DNA from: Coemansia sp. RSA 487
Taxonomy: Eukaryota; Kickxellomycota; Kickxellomycetes; Kickxellales; Kickxellaceae
Length of the DNA stretch: 59,078 nucleotides
Reading direction: 5' to 3'
NCBI GenBank assembly: GCA_027577595.1
Contig: JANBRJ010000101.1
Location: 1-59,078, forward strand
Part shown: positions 12,013-23,700 of the stretch, one piece after another
How positions within the stretch are numbered: the stretch's first letter is position 1
Layout of the letters: each line of letters starts with the position of its first letter
Translations under genes and position numbers: made by a program
Notes under the pieces: generated by a model
The model's input: the letters and a program-made list of their open reading frames with translations, nothing else
What the model was told of the DNA's origin: nothing
Database searches by the model: none

Positions 12013-12868
12013 GCAGTTGTGGGATTGTGGCTGATCTGCCACCAGTGTCTTAGGCTGTATCGGCTTTCCAGCTGTGGCAGATGGAGAAGGAAATTGTGGC
12101 AAAAAGCTCTGTGCGGTTCTGAAAACAGAAAATGTACGTGGCTGGTAGATTTTTCTGAAATTTATCTGTTTTTCGATGCCCGGAATGCGGTGTTTTGAGC
12201 AAGTCAACAAATAAACATATGCATGGGCAGACGAGTATTTGACAGCATGTGTTGTTTTCTGCTTTCAAAAAAGAAGGCAGAAGGTGTTTCTTTGAAAAGA
12301 TGCGTCACATATAAATACCAAACAATCCCAGTAAGCAAGGGTTGCTGTTTGAACACCATAAAGAAAGCGCATCCACCACTACAAAGCAGTGGCCACCCAC
12401 CACTTGTGCGGTGGGGCACAAGCGAGAAATGGCCAAAATGAATCATCACTTTATACACAATGGTGTGTTTTTTTTGAGAAGGGATCAAAAACGCAGTATG
12501 GCAAAACATTGGTGTAGTTGGTTTTTCTTTCCTTGTTTTCGTTTTCTTGTTTTTCGTCACCGATACTCCTTTTATTTCGTATTTCTCGATTTGTTTTTTA
12601 GAAACCCTTTTCTTTGGACGCGGGAATCGCTGTGTATACTACCACTGCATTTTAGAGCACCTATACACGAGGAGGTCGTTGCACATTGGTTTTTGGCAAT
12701 GAGGTAGGTGGGAAGGCTTTGTCGTCGGAAAAGACAGGCAATGGCAACCACTATTATCCGTGGTGCACGGATCAGTCGGCGCTTGAATTAACAACGTAAT
12801 ATATGGTGTACTTGTCCTGAGTATTGTGTAGCGAGCGTCTGCGCCACACACCATACAAGAACCTGGAC
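12013..12868. other. Intergenic region, SET1 to PFKFB
   Basis: About 860 bp with T-rich runs and a CATATAAATA motif near 12309. It should contain the SET1 3' end and the PFKFB promoter. No gene, RNA or repeat was recognised. Confidence 0.4.
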
Positions 12869-15391
12869 ATGTCGGAGGACACGAGCCAGATGGTATTCGA
12901 CACGCCGCGCTTTGCAAACACAGTCCCATTCTTCCGCTTTCAGCGATTTGGAGGTAAGTAATCCGGACTGGTTTGGCAGCGGTTGTATCTACAAAAATGC
13001 TTTGGGTGGGAGTGTAGTTTCCGTTTCTATAGAAAAGTGCCATTTTGATGTCTCTTTCTTTCCTATCTCTTTTTCCACTTGCTTACCCGTGATTCGGAAG
13101 GCAAGCCGTGTGCCCTGTTTGTTTTATGCAGTTGCACTCGCCCTGCTTTTTTCTTTTTGGCACGGCGAAGGCCGCACCCCACATGCCACGCGACACGCAT
13201 ATGCTGTGGCGTAAGCTGTGCACGTGCATGCCAGGCGATGCTTGGGCACCAAGAAACTCCCAGCTTCATGTTTTGCTGGTGTTGGTTGGGTCAAGTGGTG
13301 TTTCCATATCTGATTTCAGCACAGGTTGGTTTGCTTGATGGGCACACTGATTGCAGATTGAGGACTGATGTAGAGGGGCAAGGGAAAAAGATATTGCTGT
13401 GTTGACTTACCAATGGTAGCACTGCACCACTGCGCATGTTCGCTGAATCGTCGTTGTTGGTCTATTTTTTACCCTCTTTTTCTTCCCCACTGCCTTTTTT
13501 CGGTTCTTTTCATCGTTGCTACTAATATGTCCTCGTTCTACGATCCTCCCCCATTGTCTCTCTCTCTTTCTCTTTTCCAAACTAACTGCTTGCATTTCCC
13601 TCTACTTTTATCCACCATATAAATATCCCCGATACGTATATGCTTACGCTAGGCCATAGCGATGCACGCACAGACAGCGACCACAAGCTGGTTGTAGTGA
13701 TGGTTGGGCTTCCCGCGCGCGGGAAAAGCTATATTGTCAAAAAACTAAAGCGGTATCTTTCTTGGCTTGGCTTCCAGACAAAGATATTCAATGTCGGTGA
13801 CCGCCGGCGCCTGGCTGGGCCCATCGACGACTACGACGAGGGCTCTGAAAACGCAAGCGTTTTGCGACGCAAACAGAATACCGGACTCGAGAATAATACG
13901 AATGACAGAAGAGAATGCTCCGATTGCAACGGCAAAACAGAGATAGAAAAGGATGAGTCCACTACAGACCAACAGCCAGTCGAATCATGCAATAAGTGTG
14001 CTACACACCATTCGTCGACTTTCTTTGACCCAAATAACAAAAAAGCAAAGCAGATTCGCGAGCAGGTCGCTATGGATGTTTTCGAGGATCTGCTGCGTTG
14101 GCTGCAAGCTGGCGGCCAGATTGCCATTCACGACGCGACAAATTCGACAATTGAACGCAGAAATGCGCTTATCAACCGTCTCAAGACCGAGTCCGATGTC
14201 AATCTTCTCTTTGTTGAGAGCATATGCACCGACAAGGACATTATCAACCGCAACATAAAGCTAAAGACACAGAGCCCCGACTACGTTGGCATCGATCCGG
14301 AGGTCGCAGAAGCAGACTTTCGCGCTCGCCTGCGCAACTACGAGCGTGCATACAAATCGATTGGTACGGCCGAAGAGAAGTTCGAAGTTCAATATTGCAA
14401 GATCATTGATGTTGGCAAAAAAGTTATTGCATACAACATCCAAGGGTTTCTCGAGAGCCAAGTGGTGTTTTACTTGATGAACATGAATCTGGAGCCCCGC
14501 GTGATATATATCACACGCCACGGAGAGAGCGAGGATAATCTAGCAGGCCGCATTGGCGGTGACACGTCGCTAGCACCCAGGGGCACGCGCTATGCAGCAG
14601 CCCTTGCCCGGTTTATTGACCGTCGTCGCTCTGAGTTTACTAGTGAGGTCGAGGCGCAGAACCGGAAGCTCGCCCATTTTATGGCAGGAAATTCATCGAG
14701 CGGGAACAGCAGTGAGCTGGAAAGCGTAGCCTCGCACGAAAGTAGTGCTAGTAGCACCGCGCAATATCCTTCAGAATCGCCAGCAATGCAAAGGCACGTG
14801 CAACCGGACTTTGAAATATGGACATCGATGCTCAAGCGCACCATGGAAACTGCTGAGGATTTTGATCCCGAGTGTTATCGGATTAAGAATATTAGGTCAC
14901 TTAACGAGATATATGCAGGCAAGTTTGAGGGCATGACGTACGAAGAAATAGCAAGGGATTACCCCGAGGAATATGAGGCGCGCCAGCTGGACAAGTTCTT
15001 TTACCGATACCCAGGAATCGGAGGCGAATCCTACGCCGACGTTGTTCTGCGCCTGCAGCAGGTAATTGTTGAGCTGGAGCGCATTCGGCATTCTGTGCTA
15101 ATTGTTACCCACAGGGCCATGGCACGTACACTTCTCTCGTACTTTATGGATATACCGACAACACATATGCCCGAGATGGACCTTCCACTGGAATATGTAT
15201 ACGCTTGCGAGCCACGGCCCTTTGGAAATTTCCTCCGCGTATGGAGGTACAGCCATCAGATTGACGATTTTGAAGAAATTGACCCGACTTTGGTGCTAAA
15301 AATTCGATACCCAAAGGTCCTTATACCTGGCCAAGCTGCATCAACGCTTCTGCCCTCACCTGCTGAAACAACCTACTCAAGCAAGCACTAG
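12869..15391 (+). CDS. 6-phosphofructo-2-kinase/fructose-2,6-bisphosphatase
   Basis: Bifunctional cytosolic enzyme making and destroying fructose-2,6-bisphosphate, the switch between glycolysis and gluconeogenesis. Main exon 13653-15391 carries the P-loop kinase (VGLPARGKSYIVKKL, FNVGDRRR, HDATNST) and the C-terminal histidine-phosphatase domain (TRHGESEDN, LNEIYAG, VTHRAM). Both phosphatase histidines and the glutamate are present, so both activities are plausible, unlike yeast Pfk26, where the phosphatase is lost. I infer a first exon 12869-12953 (28 codons) spliced over a 699-nt intron with GTAAGT donor and a CTAAC branch-like site. The phase-1 join gives FGGHSDARTDSDHKLVV; the total is 607 aa. 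If that exon is wrong, translation would start at 13640. A charged, Cys-containing insertion sits between the kinase motifs at roughly residues 90-150. Confidence 0.93.
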
Positions 15392-15764
15392 ACACCATCC
15401 ACCTTACTTTGGTTATATTTGTCCTGTTCAATACCTACACCTCTCCCCATTTAATGTTCAAATATTATGACACTCCAAATTTCAGGACTAGTGAGTCTGG
15501 ACACAAAATTCTCCTCTGACACATGTGCCTCTTTGATCTTTCTGTTGACAGGCCAGAGTATGATGCAAGTGGTACTGCTTTTTTCTTTTTAGAAAAGGTT
15601 TGCGCAAGATAGCGCCTCCTTTTTGGACCCGATTTAACTGGCTTGGTTGCACAGAGTATTGGTTTGGATATTTCTTCTGTTTTGCTTTCCCTTTCTTCCC
15701 ATTTCTATTGTATTATAATTCCCTTTTATTGTCGCTTCGAATTTCGAATTCACATATTAGAAAA
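15392..15764. other. Intergenic region and 5' leader of the exchanger
   Basis: 373 bp. The frame of the next gene stays open upstream to 15600, but the extra 55 residues are Phe/Tyr-rich, hydrophobic and unlike a signal sequence, so I treat 15600-15764 as 5' UTR. Confidence 0.45.
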
Positions 15765-18700
15765 ATGGTGTGCATACCTGCACAATCATTGTTGTTGTTG
15801 CTGCTGCTGTTGCCATCGCTTTCTGCAGACTTGCAAAAGTCTGCAGGTATTTCTACCGCAGACTCTGTTTCCATATACAGCCCTGCAGTATATGCGCCCA
15901 AAGCCAGTGCGATCGGCAGCAAAAATGACACTGCTGCTCAGTTGTATAGCACTAAATGGCGCATGGCGCATGTTATTTCTCTGGTGCCCGATCCAAGCTC
16001 TAACACGGTTACCAGCTTTACACCGATCCACACCACGCGCAAAAACAGCGGCCATAAACAATGTCACAAAGCAATTCAGCAGCAGCCGCGGAATTGCAGC
16101 TATATTAGAGACAAATGCTCTGGTTACGGCGACGGCATGTTCAACTACGTAGAACTCTACTATTGCAGCTATTCGGGCTGGCACATGACGTTTCTAGTAA
16201 TATTGCTCGTGTGGCTATCTCTGCTGTTTATCTGGCTAGGCGTTTCAGCATCGGAATATTTTTCTCCAAATATAAGCACCTTGGCGAAGCTTTTGCGCCT
16301 CCCAGAGAGTCTGGCTGGAGTAACATTGCTTGCAGTTGGTAATGGTGCGCCTGATATGTTTTCTACCTTTAGCGCCGTTCGCGCGGGTAGTGGTGCGCTG
16401 GCAATCGGTCAACTTGTCGGGAGCGCTTCGTTTATCGTTGGCGTTGTTTTAAGCGCAACTACATTTGTGTCCCCCGTTTACCGCGTGAGCAGCATACCAT
16501 ACCTGCGGGAGTTGTTCTTTTTCACAGCTACCATAGGCATGGTGGCAGCAATAGTACTTGCTGAAAAGCTTACTCAGAGCATGGCTGCGTGTATGGTTGG
16601 GCTGTATACAATGTATGTCATTACGGTTGTACTGACCACATATTACGAGGAAAAATGCCAATACACGCAGCTGCAGATCCACACAGAGGACGCTAACAAC
16701 TCCATTTGCCAACAGCTACCAGAGAGTACTTCCATAACAAACAGCTCGGCTGAAGCTCGGCCATGGCGCACAAATATTGCAGGACATAGTGCTAGCATGC
16801 TTCTAGAGCCGTTGTGGAGCCGCAGTACCACATCTCTATCTTCCGGAGCAAGAAGACAGCAATGGCAACAGCGAAGGATAACCACCAGCGCTACACACAC
16901 AAACTTGGCAGGTAAAGATATGTGGGCGTTGGACACGCTACAAGGAAGCGCCTCTGTCAGAGCACTCGGAGAGTTTCTAAGTCAGCATCGGAAATCCTTG
17001 CTTGCTGCTGCCGAGTGCAGCGAGATACTTGACGAAGCCCACTGTGCAATTGCTTCTGTAGACAGCTTGGGGTTATCGGGCAACTCAAACGAGTCTACTT
17101 TTCTGCAGAACGAACAAGCCGATCGTAATCCGGCATACGGTAGCACAAATGCCACAGTGCCTACCGCAATGATGACAAACCACACACAAGAACCTACCTG
17201 CGCACATGAGGACGGGATGATATTGCCATCACCTCACGCATTCCCACTCCCACCTTCATGGAACAATTATACAATGGGGAATGTTGGTTCTAGAACAGAT
17301 GGTCGTGGTGCCTGTGCTATAGAAAGCGTGAATTCTGCTCAAGAGACATCGCCAGAAAATAGTACTCAGTGGTTCGAAAGTGACACAACACCCTCGAAAT
17401 ACTTGCATATTGTTTCGCTTGGAGGACCATCGCAAAAACAAGCACAGAACTCACCGACAGTACCTGGAACTAAAAGAACCTCATTATCGCCGCTTTCGAC
17501 CCATGCTAGCCATGTAAGTCCAGATGAAAGCATACAAATGAGCTACGATCCACATTCTCCTCTAGACCACCACACTAATAGGTCGCCAATACCACATGCC
17601 GACGATGCAAGTAACGCATCAGCGTCTATAATTCTGCCAAGTACACCACAATCATTCCATGCTGCTTTAGCCATCACAGATGGAGATGGTCCACCATGTA
17701 TTTGGCCACCGCCATCATCCTCAATTTCGGTCGATATGGCCGGCCAGCAGTGCGGCCGCGGTGCTGCGATTGCACGAGCATGCATTCCTACTCTGCACTA
17801 TTGGCACTCTGGGGCATCTATAAAGCTAAAGGCATTTATTGCCTTTAGCGCCATACCTGTGTTCCTTTTGACACTGACTGTACCTGTTCTCGTATTCGCG
17901 TCTGACGATGACGACGAAAATAATAGTACACCCAATTCTATCCGACACACGTCTCAAGAGTGCACCGATCAGGATTTACTCGGATGCAATGATACTGGAG
18001 CTAGCTCGGGCACTCAAAGAATTTGCACCCAGCAAGAGCAGAATTTTGGTGATTCCCACCCCATATCCGACAGCTCCTCCATTGCTCGCATTTCACACGA
18101 ACAGTCTCCATCTACATCTCTGCTTGTGTGTGCAACATCAATCCCAGAAGCATCAGATGAACAAAGTCAGAAAAAACCCTACTCATCCTCTTTTCAGGCA
18201 GACAGTCTCGCTTTGGCGAATATCAAGTGGGCAGAGGAGGTTGCATCGTATTTGCGGTCTGTTGTTTCTGTCGTGTTTCTATGCCATGCTCTCTATTATA
18301 GCGGCTATCTGGCTCCCACTATCGACAAACAAACGCAAAACACACTGAGCATTGGGCTTGCAGCTATCTCAATGGCCGGAAACTACCTGCTGCGGCGGTT
18401 CTCGTTTAGTACATATTGGCTACAAATCGCTCTTCCATGTTTTGCGGGATTTGCATGTGGACTTGTTTGGGTGTCCATTATTGCCGATGAGATTGTATCT
18501 ATTACGCAGGCGCTTGGTCTTGTGCTTGGGTTGAGCGAGGAGATTCTTGGCTTGACAGTCGTCGGGTTTGGAAATAGCCTTGGAGATTTGGTAACTAATT
18601 TGACACTGACCCGGATGGGCTACCCAATGATGGCAGTCAGTGCTTGCTTTGGAGGGCCGATGTTGTATATTTTGCTTGGTATTGGCGTAGCAGCATGCGG

Positions 18701-18914
18701 GGTCATGGCAGGTTCTGGTCCTATAGGCGACACGTATTGGCTTCCAATTACATCACCAACTGTGCTTGTCAGTACTGCGTGTCTTATTATTAATTCGATG
18801 CTATTCTTGATTGCTGTACCACTGCAAGGGTTCCGGATTACGCGTACAGTAGGAATTGCTGCATTTTTGGTTTATACGGTGGGAATGGGACTCAACATTT
18901 ATCTAGAGCTGTAG
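15765..18914 (+). CDS. Na+/Ca2+ exchanger family protein (NCLX/CCX-like)
   Basis: Cation/Ca2+ exchanger of the SLC8B1 (NCLX) branch, expected in an internal membrane or the mitochondrial membrane. Start chosen at 15765 (AAAAATGG context) because it begins with a clean signal peptide, a Leu-rich core encoded by a TTG/CTG run. 1049 aa. Two halves: an N-terminal set of helices with the alpha-1 repeat LAVGNGAPDMFSTF (near residue 190), and a C-terminal set with alpha-2 VGFGNSLGDLVTNLTL (near 930). These Asn/Asp residues bind the cations in this family. Between them lies a very long Ser/Thr-rich, apparently disordered cytosolic loop (roughly residues 290-660) plus a second polar loop near 710-815. 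The closest named fungal relatives I know are YDL206W-like proteins. The substrate, Ca2+ against Na+, Li+ or H+, cannot be read from sequence. Confidence 0.88.
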   Translation: MVCIPAQSLLLLLLLLPSLSADLQKSAGISTADSVSIYSPAVYAPKASAIGSKNDTAAQLYSTKWRMAHVISLVPDPSSNTVTSFTPIHTTRKNSGHKQCHKAIQQQPRNCSYIRDKCSGYGDGMFNYVELYYCSYSGWHMTFLVILLVWLSLLFIWLGVSASEYFSPNISTLAKLLRLPESLAGVTLLAVGNGAPDMFSTFSAVRAGSGALAIGQLVGSASFIVGVVLSATTFVSPVYRVSSIPYLRELFFFTATIGMVAAIVLAEKLTQSMAACMVGLYTMYVITVVLTTYYEEKCQYTQLQIHTEDANNSICQQLPESTSITNSSAEARPWRTNIAGHSASMLLEPLWSRSTTSLSSGARRQQWQQRRITTSATHTNLAGKDMWALDTLQGSASVRALGEFLSQHRKSLLAAAECSEILDEAHCAIASVDSLGLSGNSNESTFLQNEQADRNPAYGSTNATVPTAMMTNHTQEPTCAHEDGMILPSPHAFPLPPSWNNYTMGNVGSRTDGRGACAIESVNSAQETSPENSTQWFESDTTPSKYLHIVSLGGPSQKQAQNSPTVPGTKRTSLSPLSTHASHVSPDESIQMSYDPHSPLDHHTNRSPIPHADDASNASASIILPSTPQSFHAALAITDGDGPPCIWPPPSSSISVDMAGQQCGRGAAIARACIPTLHYWHSGASIKLKAFIAFSAIPVFLLTLTVPVLVFASDDDDENNSTPNSIRHTSQECTDQDLLGCNDTGASSGTQRICTQQEQNFGDSHPISDSSSIARISHEQSPSTSLLVCATSIPEASDEQSQKKPYSSSFQADSLALANIKWAEEVASYLRSVVSVVFLCHALYYSGYLAPTIDKQTQNTLSIGLAAISMAGNYLLRRFSFSTYWLQIALPCFAGFACGLVWVSIIADEIVSITQALGLVLGLSEEILGLTVVGFGNSLGDLVTNLTLTRMGYPMMAVSACFGGPMLYILLGIGVAACGVMAGSGPIGDTYWLPITSPTVLVSTACLIINSMLFLIAVPLQGFRITRTVGIAAFLVYTVGMGLNIYLEL

Positions 18915-19517
18915 TAGCTGTGTTAAAAAAAAGGCAACTGCTGCATGTATAGCTCTCACAAAGCTACTGTATACCTTTTTTGGCTTTTGCACTTTTATCA
19001 GTTTAACCAAGAAATCAATGTTATATACCTTTGCTTGCTTGAATATAACCGCATTCTTCAGCGCAGTATATTTATCTCAGGCCCGACGTAAGTATACTTG
19101 GAGAACAGTCGAGTGAATTTTAATTACCGGCGTTTTTCCTTTTGGGATCACTTTTAAAGGTTACTACAGTTCAAGCGTATACGGCGGCAGATTTACTGCA
19201 TGGGACTCATTTTGAAGCTTTGACAAGCTTAATCTGTCGCGTATAGCTGTGGTTGGGGCGTGGTAAAAAAACTGTGAAAACACAGTACGTATACAGTGGA
19301 GCTATATTCACCACAAGCTTTCGCAACTAAGCTGCAACATAGCACGTAATAATAACAAATACAAAGACAATGAATATTTATCTTCAGCCAGCTCCCGAGA
19401 GTATAAAAGCGCCTGCAAATCCTGCTTCTTGTCTTCAAGTTACAACAACATCAAACTCACACATACTCATTCAAGCCATTGTATTCAATCGACTACTCCA
19501 ACAGCAAGCTAATCGAA
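18915..19517. promoter_or_regulatory. Intergenic region with TATA box for the Gly-Tyr-rich gene
   Basis: 603 bp. A strong TATA box, TATAAAAG, is at 19402-19409, 109 bp before the next start codon, a layout typical of inducible or very highly expressed fungal genes. Nothing else was recognised. Confidence 0.5.
19402..19409 (+). promoter_or_regulatory. TATA box of the Gly-Tyr-rich secreted protein gene
   Basis: TATAAAAG, a perfect TATA box, 109 bp before the ATG at 19518 and preceded by GC-containing sequence, the expected distance for a short 5' leader. Confidence 0.6.
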
Positions 19518-19940
19518 ATGAAATCCTTCGCTACTATTGCTACTTTGATCGCTGCAACCGCCTCCACTGTCGCTGCACAGGCTGGTGCCCAGCATATGGG
19601 CGCATCGTCACCACAGGGCGCCATGGGACCTCAGATGGGCCCTCAGATGGGCCCTCAGATGGGGTCTCAGATGGGTGGTATGGGACCTCAGATGGGCGCC
19701 GAGGGTGAGTCCCGTGCTGCTTCCGCTCCCAACGCAGGTCCTGCTGGCAGCCCTGCTGGATCCCGCGGAAAGGGAATGTGGGCCTATCCCTACTATGGTG
19801 GATATGGTGGCTACGGCGGCTATGGCGGATACGGCTACCCCTACTACGGTGGCTACGGTGGTTATGGTGGATATGGTGGATATGGTGGCTACGGTGGCTA
19901 CGGCTACCCCTACTACGGTGGCTACGGCGGCTGGTACTAG
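19518..19940 (+). CDS. Small secreted Gly-Tyr-rich repeat protein
   Basis: 140 aa, single exon, start at the ATG giving a textbook signal peptide (MKSFATIATLIAATASTVAA). The mature part has three zones: PQMG repeats at about residues 36-62, a short Ala/Ser/Pro linker to about 85, then about 50 residues made almost only of GYGG and PYYGGYGG units ending in GGWY. No domain family is recognised. The composition is similar to glycine-tyrosine-rich wall, silk-like or antimicrobial YGG peptides, but this is resemblance only. It has no cysteines after the signal peptide. A perfect TATA box 109 bp upstream suggests strong regulated expression. The + frame is preferred because only it combines signal peptide, clean repeats and a stop. 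Confidence 0.8.
   Translation: MKSFATIATLIAATASTVAAQAGAQHMGASSPQGAMGPQMGPQMGPQMGSQMGGMGPQMGAEGESRAASAPNAGPAGSPAGSRGKGMWAYPYYGGYGGYGGYGGYGYPYYGGYGGYGGYGGYGGYGGYGYPYYGGYGGWY
19628..19936 (+). repeat. Tandem short repeats inside the Gly-Tyr-rich gene
   Basis: Two kinds of in-frame coding repeat. Near 19628-19700 a 12-nt unit, CCTCAGATGGGC, recurs and gives PQMG. From 19791 to 19936, 6- to 9-nt GGTTATGGTGGA-like units recur and give GYGG. A near-identical block encoding YPYYGGYGG occurs three times. Such repeats change number easily by slippage. Confidence 0.8.
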
Positions 19941-20715
19941 GTGCCATTTTCAGCAACAATAATATTATTTGCTGCAGCTCCTACACTAATTTATCCGTAT
20001 TAATGATCTATTTGTTAAGTGCCCACTAGGCGTTTGTTGAGAAAGGGTTTATCAATATATTCTTATCTCTTTGCTGTGCTTTGCAAAAGTGATTGTGTCG
20101 AATAAGAAGGGGATATACGCACCAAATGGTGAGAGGTTTGCAGTGGTAATAATTCATTTTGCGATCCAAGAAAAGTTGTTTGCACAGGCGCGTGGCATAT
20201 GCGTCAGTGCAAAACGGGAAAACACACGAGAAAACACAAATGACTAGTACTAATTCATAGACTTTTCTTGATGTGTGCCAGCACTGCAGTTGGGTTCTTG
20301 TTCAAGGTAGTGGTGGTATTTCTTCAGATTGCTGGGTTTTGTTAGGATCAGTGTTAACTAACCGCATTGAAAGCACAGACAGAAACCGAGATGCCAATCC
20401 ATTTTTAGTGTGAGATAATAGACATGTAGCGAACAGCTTTCTCCACAAAGAGCTAAGTTTGCGCCTCTTGCTTCCAAGCGTAAATATAGCGCCAGCTGAC
20501 GCAAACGACTTTTCTTGGAATGCAAAATGGCTATCGCTATCGAAAACCTTTGAGCATTCGACGCGTATAATACGTCCTTATTCAGCGCAATTATTTTTGC
20601 AAAACACAGTATCTCAGTTAAAAATGATATAGAAGAAAAGCAAATTGCAACATGTTAAAAAAGTAATTATCCAAAAAGAACCAAACAGGGCTGCTGCTGG
20701 CTGCTGGCAGAGCGA
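19941..20715. other. Convergent intergenic region
   Basis: 775 bp between the 3' ends of the Gly-Tyr-rich gene (+) and a chitin synthase (-), so both sides are 3' UTR. No coding frame, RNA gene or repeat was recognised. Confidence 0.45.
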
Positions 20716-23700
20716 CTAGTTTCCTTGTTGGCGTTTCTCCAGCTCTTGTGCAATGCATTGGTTGATAAAATCGCGGCGAGACTTCTCTTCGTCCACAGAC
20801 ATGCCAAAGTTTGCCATGATCTGCTGGCGAACCTGCTTTTTGGTGATGGTCATCAAGTCCGTCGTGGCGATAATCTCATTAACTCGCGCGGCTACATGCT
20901 CGTCAGTAACTCCCGAGGGCCATTGTTGCTGATGTTTCTGGTACTGTCCTTGAGCTCCAGCTGGCGATCCAGGGGGAGAAACAAAATCAGCAAGCACGCT
21001 TGGTCCAACGTCGAGCTGGCTAAGCATTGCTGTCGACTGGTCAGCTCCTCCACTTGCCATGAGTGCGGGGCTGTTGTTGTAGGACGACATCAGGTACGGC
21101 TGCGAACCGGCCATTGACAGAGCCATGTTGTTTGCAACCATTGGCGAATATGCAGCGGAGAGGCGTTGATCTGGCATACCAGCTCCCTGCGGGAAGATAA
21201 ACCCACCTGCGCTGACTTGGCTGAGGCGTGGATCCATATGCGCACTTGGCATCGGCATTTGAATTTGGCCAGCTCCAGACACTCCCATGGAGCCGCTCAT
21301 TGCGGTCATTTCATAAGCATTGGGCGGCATGGCACCTGAATTCATATAGTCGAATGTACCGGCATTGTTGACAGAGATGTTGTTGTTAGCCATTGCGCTG
21401 TAGCCATAGCCGTTATCGTAATAGACAGAGTTTGTTCCATAGTTGGATGCAGCATACCCTGCCATCGACTTGGGAATATTCCCTGTGGCCGATCCAGGCC
21501 GGTTTGGCATTGCAGCGGCGCCACTGAAGCGCGAACCGGTTTCGGATGCGGCGTACTGAGACTTTGGTTCTTCCAACAGATCCTGCTCATACTCTGACCA
21601 TTTGCGCATCGGAATGGTTGACTTGTCAAACTTTTCGTTATCGACAGTATAGACATGCTTGCGCCCAGACTCTCCAACAACCACACGCGTGTTTCCCCAT
21701 GAAAAGTCGTCGAAATGCCAGAATGCGTAGATCGGAATAAGGAAGGAAAACAGCGGAATTGCGATCAGATACACGATCATCCAACCGATATGTTGCCACT
21801 GACGCTTCAAGATAAAGATGAGTGCCTGCATGCCATATATAGCCGCCAAGAGGTACAACGAGATGTAGGAGGTTGTCGAGTCGGGGTTCGTCAGCTGGTA
21901 GATTAGGTATGCCAGGTAAACCAGTGTCGCAGGCATAATGACTGTGGTTATAAGATCGATAAACACAACAAACCGCATCGAGAAGCAGCAGAAGCCGCAT
22001 AGCCGCGGAAGCAGTATCAGCTCAAAAAGGTTGTGCACAGTCGAGTTGATCCAGCGACGACGTTGCGACAAAAGAACGCTGAGCTGATCTGGCGCATTGG
22101 TCATGCACTTTGCAGAATGGTTGAACTTGTTCTTGTAGAACGGATGGTGCTTGAGGATAAGCGTGGTCAGGTATCGATCTTCACCAAGGTGCAATAGATT
22201 CTTCTCGTGGAGCGTATCGACGCGGTTTATCGAGTAGTCGTCGATTACCTGGTTTGAAATGAGCAGTGGCTTTACTGTTCCTTGAGCCCCATCAGGGCTG
22301 CGCAGACGATACATGCTAAAACAACCAGGCAAGCAAGTAACAGATCCAAACAGCGACTCGAATGCCTTTGTCAGATGATGAGAAATAAAGTACTCATAGA
22401 CTTGCATCATCGTGATCCATGAGTCTTTGGAATTAGCAAGCGTAGTTTCGCCACAGATTCCGATAATCTTGGTGTCATGGTTCATCGAGCCCACCAAGCG
22501 CGCAAGGGAATCGGGGAAAACGACGGTGTCAGCATCAATCATAAGCACAAACTCGTACAAGGACGGGTCGACACCAATGACATTCTTAATTTGGTGGCAG
22601 ATTTCGAGCTCCATCGGAGTCATAGGTAGGTCAAAGAATACCTTGTTCAAGAAGCGCATCAGTAGAATCTGGGTGTCGCGTTTGCCACGGTTTCCTGGCC
22701 GCGTGCGCTCTTGGGGCGTGCCGCACTTGACAACAACCAAGTATGGTACAACATGGCCCTTGAACTCGTAAAGACCAGAGTAAATCTTGCCCATGTTGTG
22801 TTCCTTTGACCCTTCGCCAAGCGCAATGTAGCTTAGCGCCTCCGGCTCTTGGTCGCTGCTAACACCCAAAATATCCAGCACAATGCGAGGGGTTGGCCTG
22901 TCGTTTCCGGAGCCCATGATCATTCCGTCGCACACAATAAATATAAGCTTGCGCTTGTCGTCATATTTGAGCTGGGCAAGCGAATCGATTGTGTGCTTCA
23001 GGGAATCCTCGCCTTCGGTGTAGCAGGGGACATTGCAGATCACAAAGTTTGTTCCGGGCTCGGGATCGCGCCGGGTGCCAAACTGCAGAGCAGCAACAAA
23101 CTTGACAAAGATGATAAGCACGAGTGCAATCGAACCCGCAAGCAAAAGGTAGTTGGCCGCATAGCATCTTGCAGACTTGCGCATGTCGACCTTGCCAACA
23201 TAAAAGGCGCCGCGCAAGCACTGGGTGTGCAGTGCCTTCGAGTTCAGGTCGTTGGCAAAGTATCTATCCCACATATCGCTAATGTCGCTACCCGGATACT
23301 GATCAAACATGGTGACGACGTCATTATCAAGGAAGGTGCGCTTAAAGCTGCTGGAGTTGCTCTGTCCCTCGGGAACAACAACAAAGTTGGGTCCATCTGA
23401 ACCTATGTAGTCCGAAAGATCGTATATCTGTCCATGGATAATACAGCGACGAAGATTGTGTCCTTCCGCGTTTTTGGAGTTTCCGTTACCTTCCTTTTTT
23501 AGCTCCTTTGGATCAACAGCGATATGCCCCTTTGAGTGGTTCTCGCGCATCAGTCTCATAAGACGAAACTGATAGTAGTTGTACCCCTCTGCGCTCGGAT
23601 GGCGCCACCAGCGATGGTCGTGGTAGAACCCGGCCGAGTAGAGATCGGGTTTGTACTGGAAGCTGAGTCGGGGATCGAGACCCTCGAACGGACAAACAAA

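Noticed and set aside
13079-13405. 108-codon frame upstream of PFKFB
   Set aside because: It falls in the proposed 699-nt intron, is rich in Cys/His/Trp by chance and has no domain or signal.
15600-15764. In-frame extension of the exchanger gene to an ATG at 15600
   Set aside because: It would bury the clear signal peptide 55 residues inside the protein; the ATG at 15765 has a better context.
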